Source of the DNA: Mordavella massiliensis
Lineage (GTDB): Bacteria; Bacillota; Clostridia; Lachnospirales; Lachnospiraceae
DNA length: 64,000 nucleotides
NCBI RefSeq assembly: GCF_016901695.1
Contig: NZ_JACJKS010000005.1
Coordinates: 124,001 to 188,000, forward strand
Direction of reading: 5' to 3'
Below the pieces are notes generated by a model. It was given only the letters and a program-made list of their open reading frames with translations. It made no database searches and was not told the DNA's origin. The translations under genes were made by a program, and so were the position numbers. Below are positions 49,318 through 58,198 of this stretch, piece after piece (position 1 is the first letter of the stretch; each line of letters begins with the position of its first letter).

Positions 49318-52009
49318 TACGTCTGAACATAAAACAAATCAGATCACCCTCGGCCTTGTAGCCCACGTGGACGCAGGCAAGACCACCCTGGCGGAGAGCA
49401 TCCTGTACGCCACAGGGCAGATCCGCAGGCTGGGGCGGGTGGACCACAGGGACGCGTTCCTCGACACGGAGCGGATGGAGAAGGAGCGGGGGATCACGAT
49501 CTTCTCCAAGCAGGCTCAGACGCAGATCGGCGGCTGGGGCATCACGCTTCTGGACACGCCGGGACACGTGGATTTCTCTGCGGAGATGGAGCGCACCCTC
49601 CAGGTGCTGGACTACGCCATACTGGTCGTCAGCGGCGCGGACGGCGTGCAGGGCCATGTGGAGACGCTCTGGCATCTGCTGGAGCGGTACCGGGTGCCGG
49701 TCTTCCTTTTTGTGAACAAGATGGACCAGGAGGGGACAGATGAGGCGGCTCTCATGGAGGAGCTTAAGAAACGGCTCTCCGACGAGTGCGAGGATTTCTC
49801 GGATCCGGCGGATCTTGCAGAGCGCGTGGCGCTCCACGACGAGGCGCTGCTGGAGCGGTTTCTGGAGGGGGAGGCGCCGGAGGAGGAAGAGACGGCCCGG
49901 CTCATCCGGAAGAGGCGGCTCTTTCCCTGCTTCTTTGGCTCCGCCCTGCGGATGGAAGGGATCGCGGAGTTTCTGGAGGGGCTTAGCAGGTACATGGAGC
50001 CCGCCTTATACCCGGAGGACTTCGGGGCCCGGGTGTACAAAATATCCCGGGATCCGGCGGGACAGCGGCTGACCCATCTGAAAGTGACAGGCGGCTGCCT
50101 GCGGGTGAAGATGAACATGGATGCCTATCTGGACGGCGCGTCCGGGCAGAAGGTGGACCAGATCCGGATCTACGCAGGCTCCGGCTTCCGGACGGTGCAG
50201 GAGGCGGGGCCGGGCATGATCTGCGCGGTCACCGGGCTGGAAGGGACCTGGTCCGGCCAGGGGCTCGGGTGCGGGGAGGACTCCCTTCTGCCTGTACTTG
50301 AGCCGGTCCTCACCTACCGGATCCAGCCGCCGGCCGGCTGCGACGTCCAGGGCCTGTACCTGAAGCTGCGGGCGCTGGAAGAGGAGATCCCGGAACTTCA
50401 CATGGTCTGGCAGGAGGAGACGAAAGAGATCCACACCCAGATCATGGGGGAGGTGCAGATCGACATCCTGAAAGCGCTGATCCTGGAGAGATTCGGGGTT
50501 GCGGTTGCCTTTGACGAGGGGAGCATCGTCTACAAGGAGACCATCAAAGACGCGGTTGAGGGCGTGGGGCATTTTGAGCCGCTGCGCCACTACGCGGAGG
50601 TGCATCTTCTCCTGGAGCCGGGGGAGAGGGGGAGCGGCCTGCAGTTCGAGACGGTCTGCAGCCGGGAGATGCTGGATCTGAACTGGCAGCGGCTCGTCCT
50701 CACACACCTGGAGGAGAGGCAGCACCGGGGCGTGCTGACAGGCGCCCCCATTACAGATATGAAGATCACCCTGGTCGCGGGGCGCGCCCACCTGAAGCAC
50801 ACGGAAGGGGGCGATTTCCGCCAGGCCACATACCGGGCGGTGCGGCAGGGACTCATGAAAGCCGCCAGCCTGCTCCTGGAGCCGTACTATGAGTACCGGA
50901 TCGAGGCGCCCCAGGAGATGGTGGGCCGGGCCATGACGGACGTGCAGCGGATGTGCGGCGTGTTCGATCCCCCGGTCATAGAGGGGGAGACGGCGGTCCT
51001 TACCGGGAGCGCGCCGGTGGCCTGCATGCAGGGGTATATGCGGGAGGTCCTGTCCTACACCGGGGGCCGGGGGCGGTTCTCCTGCCGCCTGAAGGGGTAT
51101 GAGCCCTGCCACAATCCGGAGGAAGTCATCGCGGCGGCCGCCTACGACCCGGAGGCGGATCCTGCGAACCCGTCCGCCTCCGTGTTCTGCTCCCACGGGG
51201 CCGGGGTCATTGTTCCCTGGTACGAGGTGGAGGAGCACATGCACGTGGAGGGGCTGACGGCCCGGGAGCCGCAGGAGGAGGAAGATCTGTCCGCCCTGGC
51301 GGAGCGCAGGCGCAGGATCCAGGCGGAGACCATCGACGAGGAGGAACTGCAGGCCATCTTTGCCCGTACCTATGGAAATGCGGGGCAGAAGCGCAGCGGC
51401 TGGAAGCGGACGGTCCGGACGTCGGAGGACGCGTATAAGAGAAGGCCCGCGCCGAAGAAGCAGGGCCGGGAATACCTGCTGGTGGACGGCTACAATATCA
51501 TCTTCGCCTGGGAGGATTTGAAGGAGCTGGCAAAAGACAACATTGAGGCGGCCCGGAACAAGCTGATGGATGTGCTCTGCGATTACCAGGGGTACAGGCG
51601 CATGACGCTGATCCTCGTCTTCGACGCCTACAAGGTGCCGGGGAATCCGGGGGAAGTGCTGCACTACCAGAACATCCATGTGGTCTATACCCGGGAGGCG
51701 GAGACGGCGGACCAGTATATTGAGAAGGCAGTCCACGATATGTCCCGGGAGCACCAGGTGACGGTGGCCACGTCCGACGGGATGGAGCAGGTGATCATCA
51801 TGGGACAGGGCGCCAGGCGCATCTCCGCCAGGGATCTTTTGTCGGAGGTGAGACAGGCCCGGCGGGAACTGCGGGAGCAGCATCTTGCGCCGGCCGCTGG
51901 AGCGAAGCGGTACCTTCTGGAAGACATATCCCCGGATGTGCTGGAAGAACTCCGGCGGACCGGAGAGGAGAGCGCGAAGCAAGACAAGCCAGGAAAGGAT
52001 GATGCATAG
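49310..52009 (+). CDS. TetM-like ribosomal-protection GTPase fused to YacP/Rae1-type NYN nuclease domain
   Basis: 899 residues; classical Tet(M) proteins are about 640. Residues 1 to about 670 are an EF-G/TetM-type translation GTPase: P-loop GLVAHVDAGKTTLAES, switch ERGITIFS, DTPGHVDF, NKMD, followed by domains II-V (for example MGEVQIDILKALILERFGV and GDFRQATYRAVRQGLMKA). After a charged linker (about 670-720) comes a NYN/PIN-like YacP domain (about 720-865) with LLVDGYNIIFAWEDLK, LILVFDAYKVPG, REAETADQYIEKAV and VATSDGMEQVIIMGQGARR, keeping the acidic residues of Bacillus Rae1, a ribosome-associated mRNA endonuclease. The fusion should place an A-site nuclease on the ribosome under GTPase control (inference). 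Cotranscribed with greA. Confidence 0.93.
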   Translation: MENTSEHKTNQITLGLVAHVDAGKTTLAESILYATGQIRRLGRVDHRDAFLDTERMEKERGITIFSKQAQTQIGGWGITLLDTPGHVDFSAEMERTLQVLDYAILVVSGADGVQGHVETLWHLLERYRVPVFLFVNKMDQEGTDEAALMEELKKRLSDECEDFSDPADLAERVALHDEALLERFLEGEAPEEEETARLIRKRRLFPCFFGSALRMEGIAEFLEGLSRYMEPALYPEDFGARVYKISRDPAGQRLTHLKVTGGCLRVKMNMDAYLDGASGQKVDQIRIYAGSGFRTVQEAGPGMICAVTGLEGTWSGQGLGCGEDSLLPVLEPVLTYRIQPPAGCDVQGLYLKLRALEEEIPELHMVWQEETKEIHTQIMGEVQIDILKALILERFGVAVAFDEGSIVYKETIKDAVEGVGHFEPLRHYAEVHLLLEPGERGSGLQFETVCSREMLDLNWQRLVLTHLEERQHRGVLTGAPITDMKITLVAGRAHLKHTEGGDFRQATYRAVRQGLMKAASLLLEPYYEYRIEAPQEMVGRAMTDVQRMCGVFDPPVIEGETAVLTGSAPVACMQGYMREVLSYTGGRGRFSCRLKGYEPCHNPEEVIAAAAYDPEADPANPSASVFCSHGAGVIVPWYEVEEHMHVEGLTAREPQEEEDLSALAERRRRIQAETIDEEELQAIFARTYGNAGQKRSGWKRTVRTSEDAYKRRPAPKKQGREYLLVDGYNIIFAWEDLKELAKDNIEAARNKLMDVLCDYQGYRRMTLILVFDAYKVPGNPGEVLHYQNIHVVYTREAETADQYIEKAVHDMSREHQVTVATSDGMEQVIIMGQGARRISARDLLSEVRQARRELREQHLAPAAGAKRYLLEDISPDVLEELRRTGEESAKQDKPGKDDA

Positions 52010-52513
52010 ATGAGAGAGCAGTTGACAAAGCAGGACGTGGAAAAGATTGAAAAGGAGATCGAATACAGGAAGCTGGTCGTGAGGAAAAACGCCATCGAGG
52101 CGGTGAAGGAAGCCAGGGCCCACGGGGATCTGAGCGAGAACTTTGAGTACCACGCCGCCAAGAAGGACAAGAACCAGAATGAGAGCCGCATCCGCTATCT
52201 GGAGCGGATGCTGAAAACCGCCCGCATCGTGCGGGACGACGCGGCGGACGACGAGGTGGGCCTGGACAAGAAAGTGGAAGTCTACTTCGAAGACGACGAT
52301 GAGACAGAGACGTTCAAGATCGTCACCTCCGTGCGGGGCAGTTCCCTGAACGGCAAGATCAGCATCGAGTCCCCCATCGGCAAGGCCCTTATGAAGCACC
52401 GTGCGGGGGACCGGGTGTATGTGAAAGTGAACGACAGCGCGGGCTACTATGTGGTGATCCGCTCCGTGGAAAAGACGGACGGGGAGGATGGGGACGCGAT
52501 CCGGAAATATTAA
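52010..52513 (+). CDS. greA: Transcription elongation factor GreA
   Basis: 167 residues; start ATG follows the stop of the GTPase-nuclease gene without a gap, so the two are one operon. N-terminal coiled coil with AIEAVKEARAHGDLSENFEY (the acidic tip D/E pair that enters the polymerase channel) and C-terminal FKBP-like domain ISIESPIGKALMKHRAGD. GreA triggers transcript cleavage in backtracked RNA polymerase. Pairing with a ribosome-acting nuclease is unusual and may link stalled polymerase and stalled ribosome handling. Confidence 0.92.
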   Translation: MREQLTKQDVEKIEKEIEYRKLVVRKNAIEAVKEARAHGDLSENFEYHAAKKDKNQNESRIRYLERMLKTARIVRDDAADDEVGLDKKVEVYFEDDDETETFKIVTSVRGSSLNGKISIESPIGKALMKHRAGDRVYVKVNDSAGYYVVIRSVEKTDGEDGDAIRKY

Positions 52514-52526
52514 GGAGGGTGCAAAC

Positions 52527-53279
52527 ATGGATCAGAAGATACTGGAAATGGTAGAGAAAAAGGCGGAAGTGCTGACGGACGCGCTCCCGTATATCCGGGA
52601 TTTCAACCGGCAGGTGGCCGTCATCGAGTACGGTTGCCGCAAATATATGAGCCCTGTAGGCGAGCAGGAACTGATGCGGGATATTGCGCTTCTGAAAACG
52701 GTAGGCATGAAACCCGTGGTGGTGCACGGCGCCCCGATGGGAGTGGATAAGTTCCGGGAAAACAAGCGGATCGCCAAGCTTCTGGAGCTGTGCGGGACAA
52801 AAGCAGTCGGCATCTGCGGCATGGATATGGAGACGCCGTCCATCATGCTGGACAATGGCTATATCCCGGTAATCATGCCGAACGACATAGATACGGAACA
52901 TCTGCAGATCGATCCCATAAACGCGGCCCTTGATGTGGCGGTGGGACTGCACGCTGACAAGCTGGTCTATCTTTCCTCACACAGAGGCATCTGGCAGGAT
53001 GAGGCCCGGACGAAGGTATACAGCCATCTGACAGTGGCGCAGGTACAGAAAATGCTGGAGGAAGGGAAGGTGACGGAGGGCGTTCTTTCCAGGGTCCGCA
53101 AGGGGCTGGAGGCGATCGACAGGGGAGTGGAGCGCGTCAACCTCCTGGACGGCAGGATGGAGCACGCCCTGCTGTTGGAGTTCTTCAGTGTGGCCGGCGT
53201 TGGAACCGTGATGATCCGTGACGAGGAGAGCCTCTATGCACGGGAGCGCGGCAGGGAAAAGCAGGAGCAGACCTTATAA
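52527..53279 (+). CDS. Acetylglutamate-kinase-like protein with altered active site
   Basis: 250 residues; ATG 52527 with AAGGAGG eight bases upstream. The whole sequence follows the ArgB/amino-acid-kinase fold (for example VVVHGAPMGVDKFRENKRI, INAALDVAVGLHADKLVYLS, RVNLLDGRMEHALLLEFFS, GVGTVMIRDEE). Motifs needed for catalysis differ: the N-terminal K-x-G-G-x-A-M is EYGCRKYM, HGGGP is HGAPMG, the Asp of TD-x-x-G is replaced by SSHRG, and GGM-x-P-K is GKVTEGV. It may have lost kinase activity or acquired another one. Not in an arginine operon: neighbours are greA and purine genes. Confidence 0.82.
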   Translation: MDQKILEMVEKKAEVLTDALPYIRDFNRQVAVIEYGCRKYMSPVGEQELMRDIALLKTVGMKPVVVHGAPMGVDKFRENKRIAKLLELCGTKAVGICGMDMETPSIMLDNGYIPVIMPNDIDTEHLQIDPINAALDVAVGLHADKLVYLSSHRGIWQDEARTKVYSHLTVAQVQKMLEEGKVTEGVLSRVRKGLEAIDRGVERVNLLDGRMEHALLLEFFSVAGVGTVMIRDEESLYARERGREKQEQTL

Positions 53280-53367
53280 GATATACTGATTAATGGTAGA
53301 AAATTATCTGTATTTCTTATATAATAAAAGCAACCCGTAAATACCAGATAAAAGAGGAGAATTCTAT
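53280..53367 (+). promoter_or_regulatory. Promoter region of the purine pair
   Basis: A TATAAT lies at 53320-53325 with no convincing -35; the purine gene ribosome site is AGAGGAGAA near 53353-53361. Confidence 0.45.
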
Positions 53368-54081
53368 ATGGAAATGTTGTCAATTGAGAAGGAGTTACAG
53401 GAGAACGCCTACCCGGGCCGCGGCATCATCATCGGCAGGACCCCGGACGGCACGAAGGCAGTCGCAGCCTACTTTATCATGGGGCGCAGCGAGAACAGCC
53501 GCAACCGCGTCTTTGTGGAGGACGGGGAGGGCATCCGCACCCAGGCCTTTGACGAGTCGAAGCTCACGGATCCGAGCCTGATCATCTACGCGCCGGTCCG
53601 CGTGCTGGGGAACAAGACCATCGTCACGAACGGCGATCAGACCGATACCATCTATGAGGGCATGGACAGGCAGATGACGTTTGAGCAGTCCCTGCGGAGC
53701 CGGGAGTTTGAGCCCGACGCGCCCAACTACACGCCCCGCATCTCCGGCATCATGCACGTGGAGGGCGGCCGCTTCAACTACGCCATGTCCATCTTAAAGA
53801 GCAGGGACGGCGATCCGGGAAGCTGCAGCCGGTACACATTCGCCTACGAGAATGCAGTGCCGGGAGAGGGCCATTTCATCCACACATACATGCACGACGG
53901 CAACCCGCTGCCGAGCTTTGAGGGCGAGCCGAAGCGCATCGCGGTGCCGGACGACATGGATGCGTTTGCCGACGCCCTGTGGAGCAGCCTGAACGAGGAC
54001 AACAAGGTGTCCCTGTTTGTGCGCTACATCGATATTGCCACAGGTGCATACGAGTCAAAGATCATCAACAAAAATAAATAA
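53368..54081 (+). CDS. IMP cyclohydrolase, PurO type
   Basis: 237 residues. Closes the last ring of IMP (FAICAR to IMP). The sequence has the archaeal/clostridial PurO pattern rather than the MGS-domain half of bifunctional PurH: NAYPGRGIIIGRTPDGTKAV, AAYFIMGRSENSRNRVF, YTPRISGIMH and FIHTYMHDGNPLPSFEGEP. It is followed 24 bases later by a stand-alone AICAR formyltransferase, so the two final purine steps are split between adjacent genes. Confidence 0.92.
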   Translation: MEMLSIEKELQENAYPGRGIIIGRTPDGTKAVAAYFIMGRSENSRNRVFVEDGEGIRTQAFDESKLTDPSLIIYAPVRVLGNKTIVTNGDQTDTIYEGMDRQMTFEQSLRSREFEPDAPNYTPRISGIMHVEGGRFNYAMSILKSRDGDPGSCSRYTFAYENAVPGEGHFIHTYMHDGNPLPSFEGEPKRIAVPDDMDAFADALWSSLNEDNKVSLFVRYIDIATGAYESKIINKNK

Positions 54082-54105
54082 TCACGCGTTTCGGAGGAAT
54101 GAAAA

Positions 54106-55284
54106 ATGAAAGAACTGGAACTGAAATACGGCTGTAACCCGAACCAGAAGCCGTCCCGGATCTATATGGCGGACGGCAGCGAGCTGCCCATCAAAGTGCT
54201 GAACGGCAAGCCGGGCTATATCAATTTCCTGGACGCCTTCAACGGCTGGCAGCTTGTGAAAGAGCTCAAAGAGGCCACCGGGCTCCCGGCAGCCACATCC
54301 TTTAAGCACGTATCGCCGGCTGGCGCGGCGGTAGGGCTTCCCCTCACCGACACGCTGGCGAAGATCTACTGGGTGGACGACTTGGGAGAGCTCTCCCCCC
54401 TTGCCTGCGCCTATGCACGGGCGAGAGGCGCGGACAGGATGTCCTCCTTCGGCGACTTCATCTCCCTGTCGGATGTCTGCGACGTGGACACCGCAAGGCT
54501 GATCAAGCGGGAGGTCTCCGACGGCGTCATCGCGCCGGGGTATGAGCCGGAGGCGCTGGAGATCCTGAAGCAGAAGAAGAAAGGCAACTACAATGTCATC
54601 GAGATCGATCCCGCTTATGTCCCGGCGGCGCTGGAGCACAAGGAAGTGTACGGCATCACCTTTGAGCAGGGCAGGAACGAGCTCCACATCGGGGACGACT
54701 TCTTCGACCGGATCGTGACAGAGAATAAAGATATGCCCAAAGAGGCGAAGATCGACCTGGCGATCGCTATGATCACCCTCAAGTATACCCAGTCCAACTC
54801 CGTCTGCTACGTGAAGGGCGGACAGGCCATCGGCATCGGCGCCGGACAGCAGTCCAGGATCCACTGCACGCGGCTGGCCGGACAGAAGGCGGACAACTGG
54901 TGGCTGCGGCAGGCCCCGCAGGTGATGGGCCTTCAGTTCCTGGATACCATCGGAAGGGCGGACCGCGACAACGCCATCGACCTGTACATCGGCGATGAGT
55001 ACATGGATGTGCTGGCCGACGGGAAGTGGCAGCAGACCTTCAGGGTAAAGCCGGAAGTCTTTACCCGCGAGGAGAAGCGGGCCTGGCTGGATCAGATGGC
55101 GGACGTCTCCCTCGGGTCCGACGCCTTCTTCCCCTTTGGGGACAACATCGAGCGGGCTTACAAGAGCGGCGTGAAATACGTGGCGCAGCCGGGCGGCTCC
55201 GTGCGCGACGACAACGTGATCGAGGCGTGCAACAGCCACGGAATGGTGATGGCATTTACCGGTATCCGCCTGTTCCACCATTAG
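54106..55284 (+). CDS. AICAR formyltransferase (stand-alone, PurH C-terminal-like)
   Basis: 392 residues. Transfers a formyl group from 10-formyltetrahydrofolate to AICAR. Recognisable from KYGCNPNQKPSRIY, LNGKPGYINFLDAFNGWQLV, TSFKHVSPAGAAVG (the K-H catalytic pair), KYTQSNSVCYVKGGQAIGIG and the closing SHGMVMAFTGIRLFHH. The IMP cyclohydrolase half found in ordinary PurH is absent; that activity is supplied by the upstream PurO-type gene. GGAGGAATG region before the start gives a good ribosome site. Confidence 0.94.
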   Translation: MKELELKYGCNPNQKPSRIYMADGSELPIKVLNGKPGYINFLDAFNGWQLVKELKEATGLPAATSFKHVSPAGAAVGLPLTDTLAKIYWVDDLGELSPLACAYARARGADRMSSFGDFISLSDVCDVDTARLIKREVSDGVIAPGYEPEALEILKQKKKGNYNVIEIDPAYVPAALEHKEVYGITFEQGRNELHIGDDFFDRIVTENKDMPKEAKIDLAIAMITLKYTQSNSVCYVKGGQAIGIGAGQQSRIHCTRLAGQKADNWWLRQAPQVMGLQFLDTIGRADRDNAIDLYIGDEYMDVLADGKWQQTFRVKPEVFTREEKRAWLDQMADVSLGSDAFFPFGDNIERAYKSGVKYVAQPGGSVRDDNVIEACNSHGMVMAFTGIRLFHH

Positions 55285-55291
55285 AAAAAGG

Positions 55292-55320
55292 TTGTATATT
55301 TGAAAAAACCGCAGTATAAT
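55292..55320 (+). promoter_or_regulatory. Promoter upstream of the phosphoglucosamine mutase gene
   Basis: TTGTAT (55292-55297) and TATAAT (55315-55320), spacing 17. Start of transcription would be near 55327, just before a terminator-like hairpin. Confidence 0.65.
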
Positions 55321-55330
55321 ATATAGGTAC

Positions 55331-55373
55331 TTGGCCGATTGTGCAAAAAAAACGGACAATCGGCCAAAATTTT
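55331..55373 (+). terminator. Terminator-like hairpin in the leader of the mutase gene
   Basis: Perfect 12-bp stem TTGGCCGATTGT (55331-55342) / ACAATCGGCCAA (55356-55367) with a 13-base A-rich loop, followed by AATTTTTG. It either ends the purine operon transcript or acts as attenuator for the mutase gene promoter just upstream. Confidence 0.8.
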
Positions 55374-55398
55374 TGAGTGAAATAAGGAGATTTTTCAA

Positions 55399-56748
55399 AT
55401 GGGAAAATATTTTGGGACAGACGGATTCCGCGGGGAGGCAAATGAGGTCCTGACTGTGGAGCACGCCTTTAAGGTGGGACGGTTCCTCGGATGGTACTAT
55501 GGACAGGATCACAAGGCAAGAGTCGTGATCGGCAAAGACACAAGACGCAGCAGCTACATGTTCGAGTACGCCCTGGCCGCCGGCCTGACGGCATCCGGCG
55601 CGGACGCGTTCCTCCTGCACGTGACGACGACCCCCAGCGTGTCCTACGTGACGCGGACAGAGGATTTTGACTGCGGCATCATGATCTCCGCCAGCCACAA
55701 CCCCTTCTATGACAACGGGATCAAGATCATCAACGGCAAGGGCCACAAGATGGAGGCCGAGGTAGAGGAGAAGATCGAGGCCTACATCGACGGAGAGATC
55801 GGGGAGCTGCCCCTGGCCAAACGGGACGCCATCGGCCGCACGACGGACTACGTGGCGGGCCGGAACCGCTATGTGGGCTATCTCATCTCCCTGGCGACCC
55901 GCTCCTTTGAGGGCAAGAAGATCGCCCTGGACTGCTCCAACGGCAGCGCCTTCATGATCGCCAAGAGCGTGTATGATGCGCTGGGCGCCAAGACCTATGT
56001 CATCAACAATGAGCCGAACGGCCTGAATATCAACCTGAACTGCGGCTCCACCCATATCGATGTGCTGAAGCAGTATGTCAAAGACAACGGTCTGGATGTG
56101 GGCTTCGCCTTCGACGGGGACGCGGACCGCTGCATCGCTGTGGATGAGAACGGCAATGAGATCAACGGAGACCTGATCATGTACGTGTGCGGGAAATACA
56201 TGAAGGAGAACGGGCGCCTCAACGGCGACACCATCGTGACCACCATCATGTCCAACCTGGGACTTTACAAGGCGTGCGACAAGGCGGGGCTTAAGTATGA
56301 GAAGACCGCTGTGGGCGACAAGTACGTGTACGAGAATATGGTGAAGAACAATTTCTCCCTGGGCGGCGAGCAGTCCGGCCACATCATCTTCAGCAAGCAC
56401 GCGACCACAGGCGACGGCATCCTCACCTCCCTCATGGTGATGGAGGTCATGCTGGAGAAGAAGCTTCCCCTGTCCAAGCTGGCGGAGGAGGTCAGGATCT
56501 ATCCCCAGCTCCTCAAAAATGTCCGCGTGACAGACAAGAAGACGGCCCGGGAGAACCCGGCTGTTGTCAGGGCCGTGGACGAAGTCGCGAAAGCCCTGGG
56601 CGACGACGGACGCATTCTCGTGCGCGAGAGCGGCACGGAGCCGGTGATCCGCGTCATGGTGGAGGCGGAGACAGACGAGCTCTGCGAGAAGTACGTGAAC
56701 CAGGTCGTGGATGTGATGCACGCAGAGAATCTGGCTGTGGAGGCATAA
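55399..56748 (+). CDS. glmM: Phosphoglucosamine mutase
   Basis: 449 residues, full length. Interconverts glucosamine-6-phosphate and glucosamine-1-phosphate for UDP-GlcNAc synthesis. Marks: KYFGTDGFRGEAN, active-site phosphoserine loop MISASHNPFYDNGIKI, metal loop FAFDGDADRCIAVDE, sugar loop GGEQSGHIIF and phosphate-binding RESGTEPVIRVMVE. AAGGAG lies about eight bases before the start. Sits behind a promoter-hairpin leader; no glmS ribozyme sequence is seen. Confidence 0.94.
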   Translation: MGKYFGTDGFRGEANEVLTVEHAFKVGRFLGWYYGQDHKARVVIGKDTRRSSYMFEYALAAGLTASGADAFLLHVTTTPSVSYVTRTEDFDCGIMISASHNPFYDNGIKIINGKGHKMEAEVEEKIEAYIDGEIGELPLAKRDAIGRTTDYVAGRNRYVGYLISLATRSFEGKKIALDCSNGSAFMIAKSVYDALGAKTYVINNEPNGLNINLNCGSTHIDVLKQYVKDNGLDVGFAFDGDADRCIAVDENGNEINGDLIMYVCGKYMKENGRLNGDTIVTTIMSNLGLYKACDKAGLKYEKTAVGDKYVYENMVKNNFSLGGEQSGHIIFSKHATTGDGILTSLMVMEVMLEKKLPLSKLAEEVRIYPQLLKNVRVTDKKTARENPAVVRAVDEVAKALGDDGRILVRESGTEPVIRVMVEAETDELCEKYVNQVVDVMHAENLAVEA

Positions 56749-56782
56749 CAGGACATCACGGTCCGATACATAGGGATACAGG

Positions 56783-56814
56783 ATGCGCCGCGCGGAAACG
56801 TGCGGCGCATTTTC
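56783..56814 (+). terminator. Terminator after glmM
   Basis: ATGCGCCGC (56783-56791) pairs with GCGGCGCAT (56802-56810), followed by TTTTCAT. Confidence 0.75.
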
Positions 56815-56872
56815 ATATGGAAAACAGGACATACTAAGCTCCGGATGGAAAAACAAAAAAAGGAGGAGCAGG

Positions 56873-58165
56873 ATGTTTTATCAGCCTATACCGATCACGG
56901 ACATATACGCAAGAGAAATCCTGGATTCCAGGGGAAATCCGACTATCGAGGTGGAGGTGCTGGCGGCGGGCCGGTATCTGGGAAGGGCCGGCGTCCCCTC
57001 CGGGGCTTCTACCGGGCGCTGGGAGGCGGTGGAACTGCGGGACAAAGAGGAGCGCTACGGGGGCCTGGGCGTACAGCGCGCGGTGGACAATGTCAACACC
57101 CGGATCGCGCCGGAACTGACCGGCCGGAACGTGCTGGACCAGATGGGGACCGACCGGCTCCTGGCAGAGCTGGACGGTACGCAGAACAAGGGGAACCTGG
57201 GGGCCAATGCCACCCTGGGCGTATCCATGGCCGCGGCGCGGGCGGCAGCCCAGGCCCTCGGCCTGCCGCTCTACGCGTGGCTCGGCGGCGTGCATGCCCG
57301 GACGCTGCCGGTGCCCATGATGAACATCATGAACGGCGGCAGGCATGCGGACAATGCCCTGGATATCCAGGAGTTCATGATCATGCCCTGCGGCGCCTGC
57401 TGCTTTAAGGAGGGACTGCGCATGTGCGCGGAGATATACCGCCACCTGAAGATCCTCCTGGCAAAGCACGGCTACAGCACAGCGGTGGGGGACGAGGGAG
57501 GCTTTGCGCCGGATATGAAGGACGCCCTGCAGGCGCTGGACTTCATACAGGAGGCGGTGCAGTCCGCCGGCTACGCCCCGGGGGAGGACGTCCGCATCGC
57601 CCTGGACGCGGCGGCGTCGGAGCTCTATGATCCAAAGCTGAAAAAGTATGTGTTCGAGGGGGAGAGCCGCATGAACGGGTACAGAGTGACCCGCACGGCG
57701 GAGCAGCTCATCGATTACTACGAGGAGCTGGCCGGGGCCTTCCCGCTCATATCCGTGGAGGATCCGCTGGATGAGGAGGACTGGGACGGGTGGGAACTCC
57801 TCACAGCCCGGCTGGAGCGGGATATGCAGCTTGTGGGGGACGACCTCTTTGTGACCAATGTGAAGCGGCTGCGCAAGGGGATCAGCCGGAACGCAGCCAA
57901 TGCCATCCTCATCAAGGTGAACCAGATCGGGACCCTCTCGGAGGCTTTTGACGCTATAGAGACAGCCCGCGGCGCCGGGTACCGGACCATCATCTCCCAC
58001 CGGTCCGGGGAGACAGAGGACAGCATCATCGCAGACATCGCCGTCGCCTTCAACGCGGGGCAGATCAAGACCGGCGCGCCCTGCCGGGCAGAGCGGACGG
58101 CCAAGTACAACCGCCTGCTGCGCATCGAGGAACAGCTTGGCGGGAGCGCAAGGTACGGCTGCTGA
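56873..58165 (+). CDS. eno: Enolase
   Basis: 430 residues from ATG 56873; AAAGGAGGAG lies about seven bases upstream. Dehydrates 2-phosphoglycerate to phosphoenolpyruvate. Catalytic and metal-binding segments: [94 protein letters not shown] and SHRSGETED. All are intact. Its proximity to secG, rnr, smpB and ssrA is a common Firmicute arrangement. Confidence 0.97.
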   Translation: MFYQPIPITDIYAREILDSRGNPTIEVEVLAAGRYLGRAGVPSGASTGRWEAVELRDKEERYGGLGVQRAVDNVNTRIAPELTGRNVLDQMGTDRLLAELDGTQNKGNLGANATLGVSMAAARAAAQALGLPLYAWLGGVHARTLPVPMMNIMNGGRHADNALDIQEFMIMPCGACCFKEGLRMCAEIYRHLKILLAKHGYSTAVGDEGGFAPDMKDALQALDFIQEAVQSAGYAPGEDVRIALDAAASELYDPKLKKYVFEGESRMNGYRVTRTAEQLIDYYEELAGAFPLISVEDPLDEEDWDGWELLTARLERDMQLVGDDLFVTNVKRLRKGISRNAANAILIKVNQIGTLSEAFDAIETARGAGYRTIISHRSGETEDSIIADIAVAFNAGQIKTGAPCRAERTAKYNRLLRIEEQLGGSARYGC

Positions 58166-58198
58166 CCGGTTTTTTTGCAGAACAGGACGAAAAACTGC

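Noticed and set aside
49310-52009. Ordinary acquired tetracycline-resistance gene tet(M/W/O)
   Set aside because: Length, fused nuclease domain, GC content like the chromosome and operon with greA do not fit the mobile resistance genes; drug resistance may still be an activity.
50006-52528. 840-codon minus-strand frame
   Set aside because: Antisense to the GTPase-nuclease and greA genes; no recognisable domain.
55321-55398. glmS-type ribozyme or other riboswitch before glmM
   Set aside because: Only a simple hairpin with T-tract is present; none of the conserved ribozyme core was recognised.
54082-56856. 924-codon minus-strand frame
   Set aside because: Antisense to the AICAR formyltransferase and glmM genes, which have complete motifs and ribosome sites.
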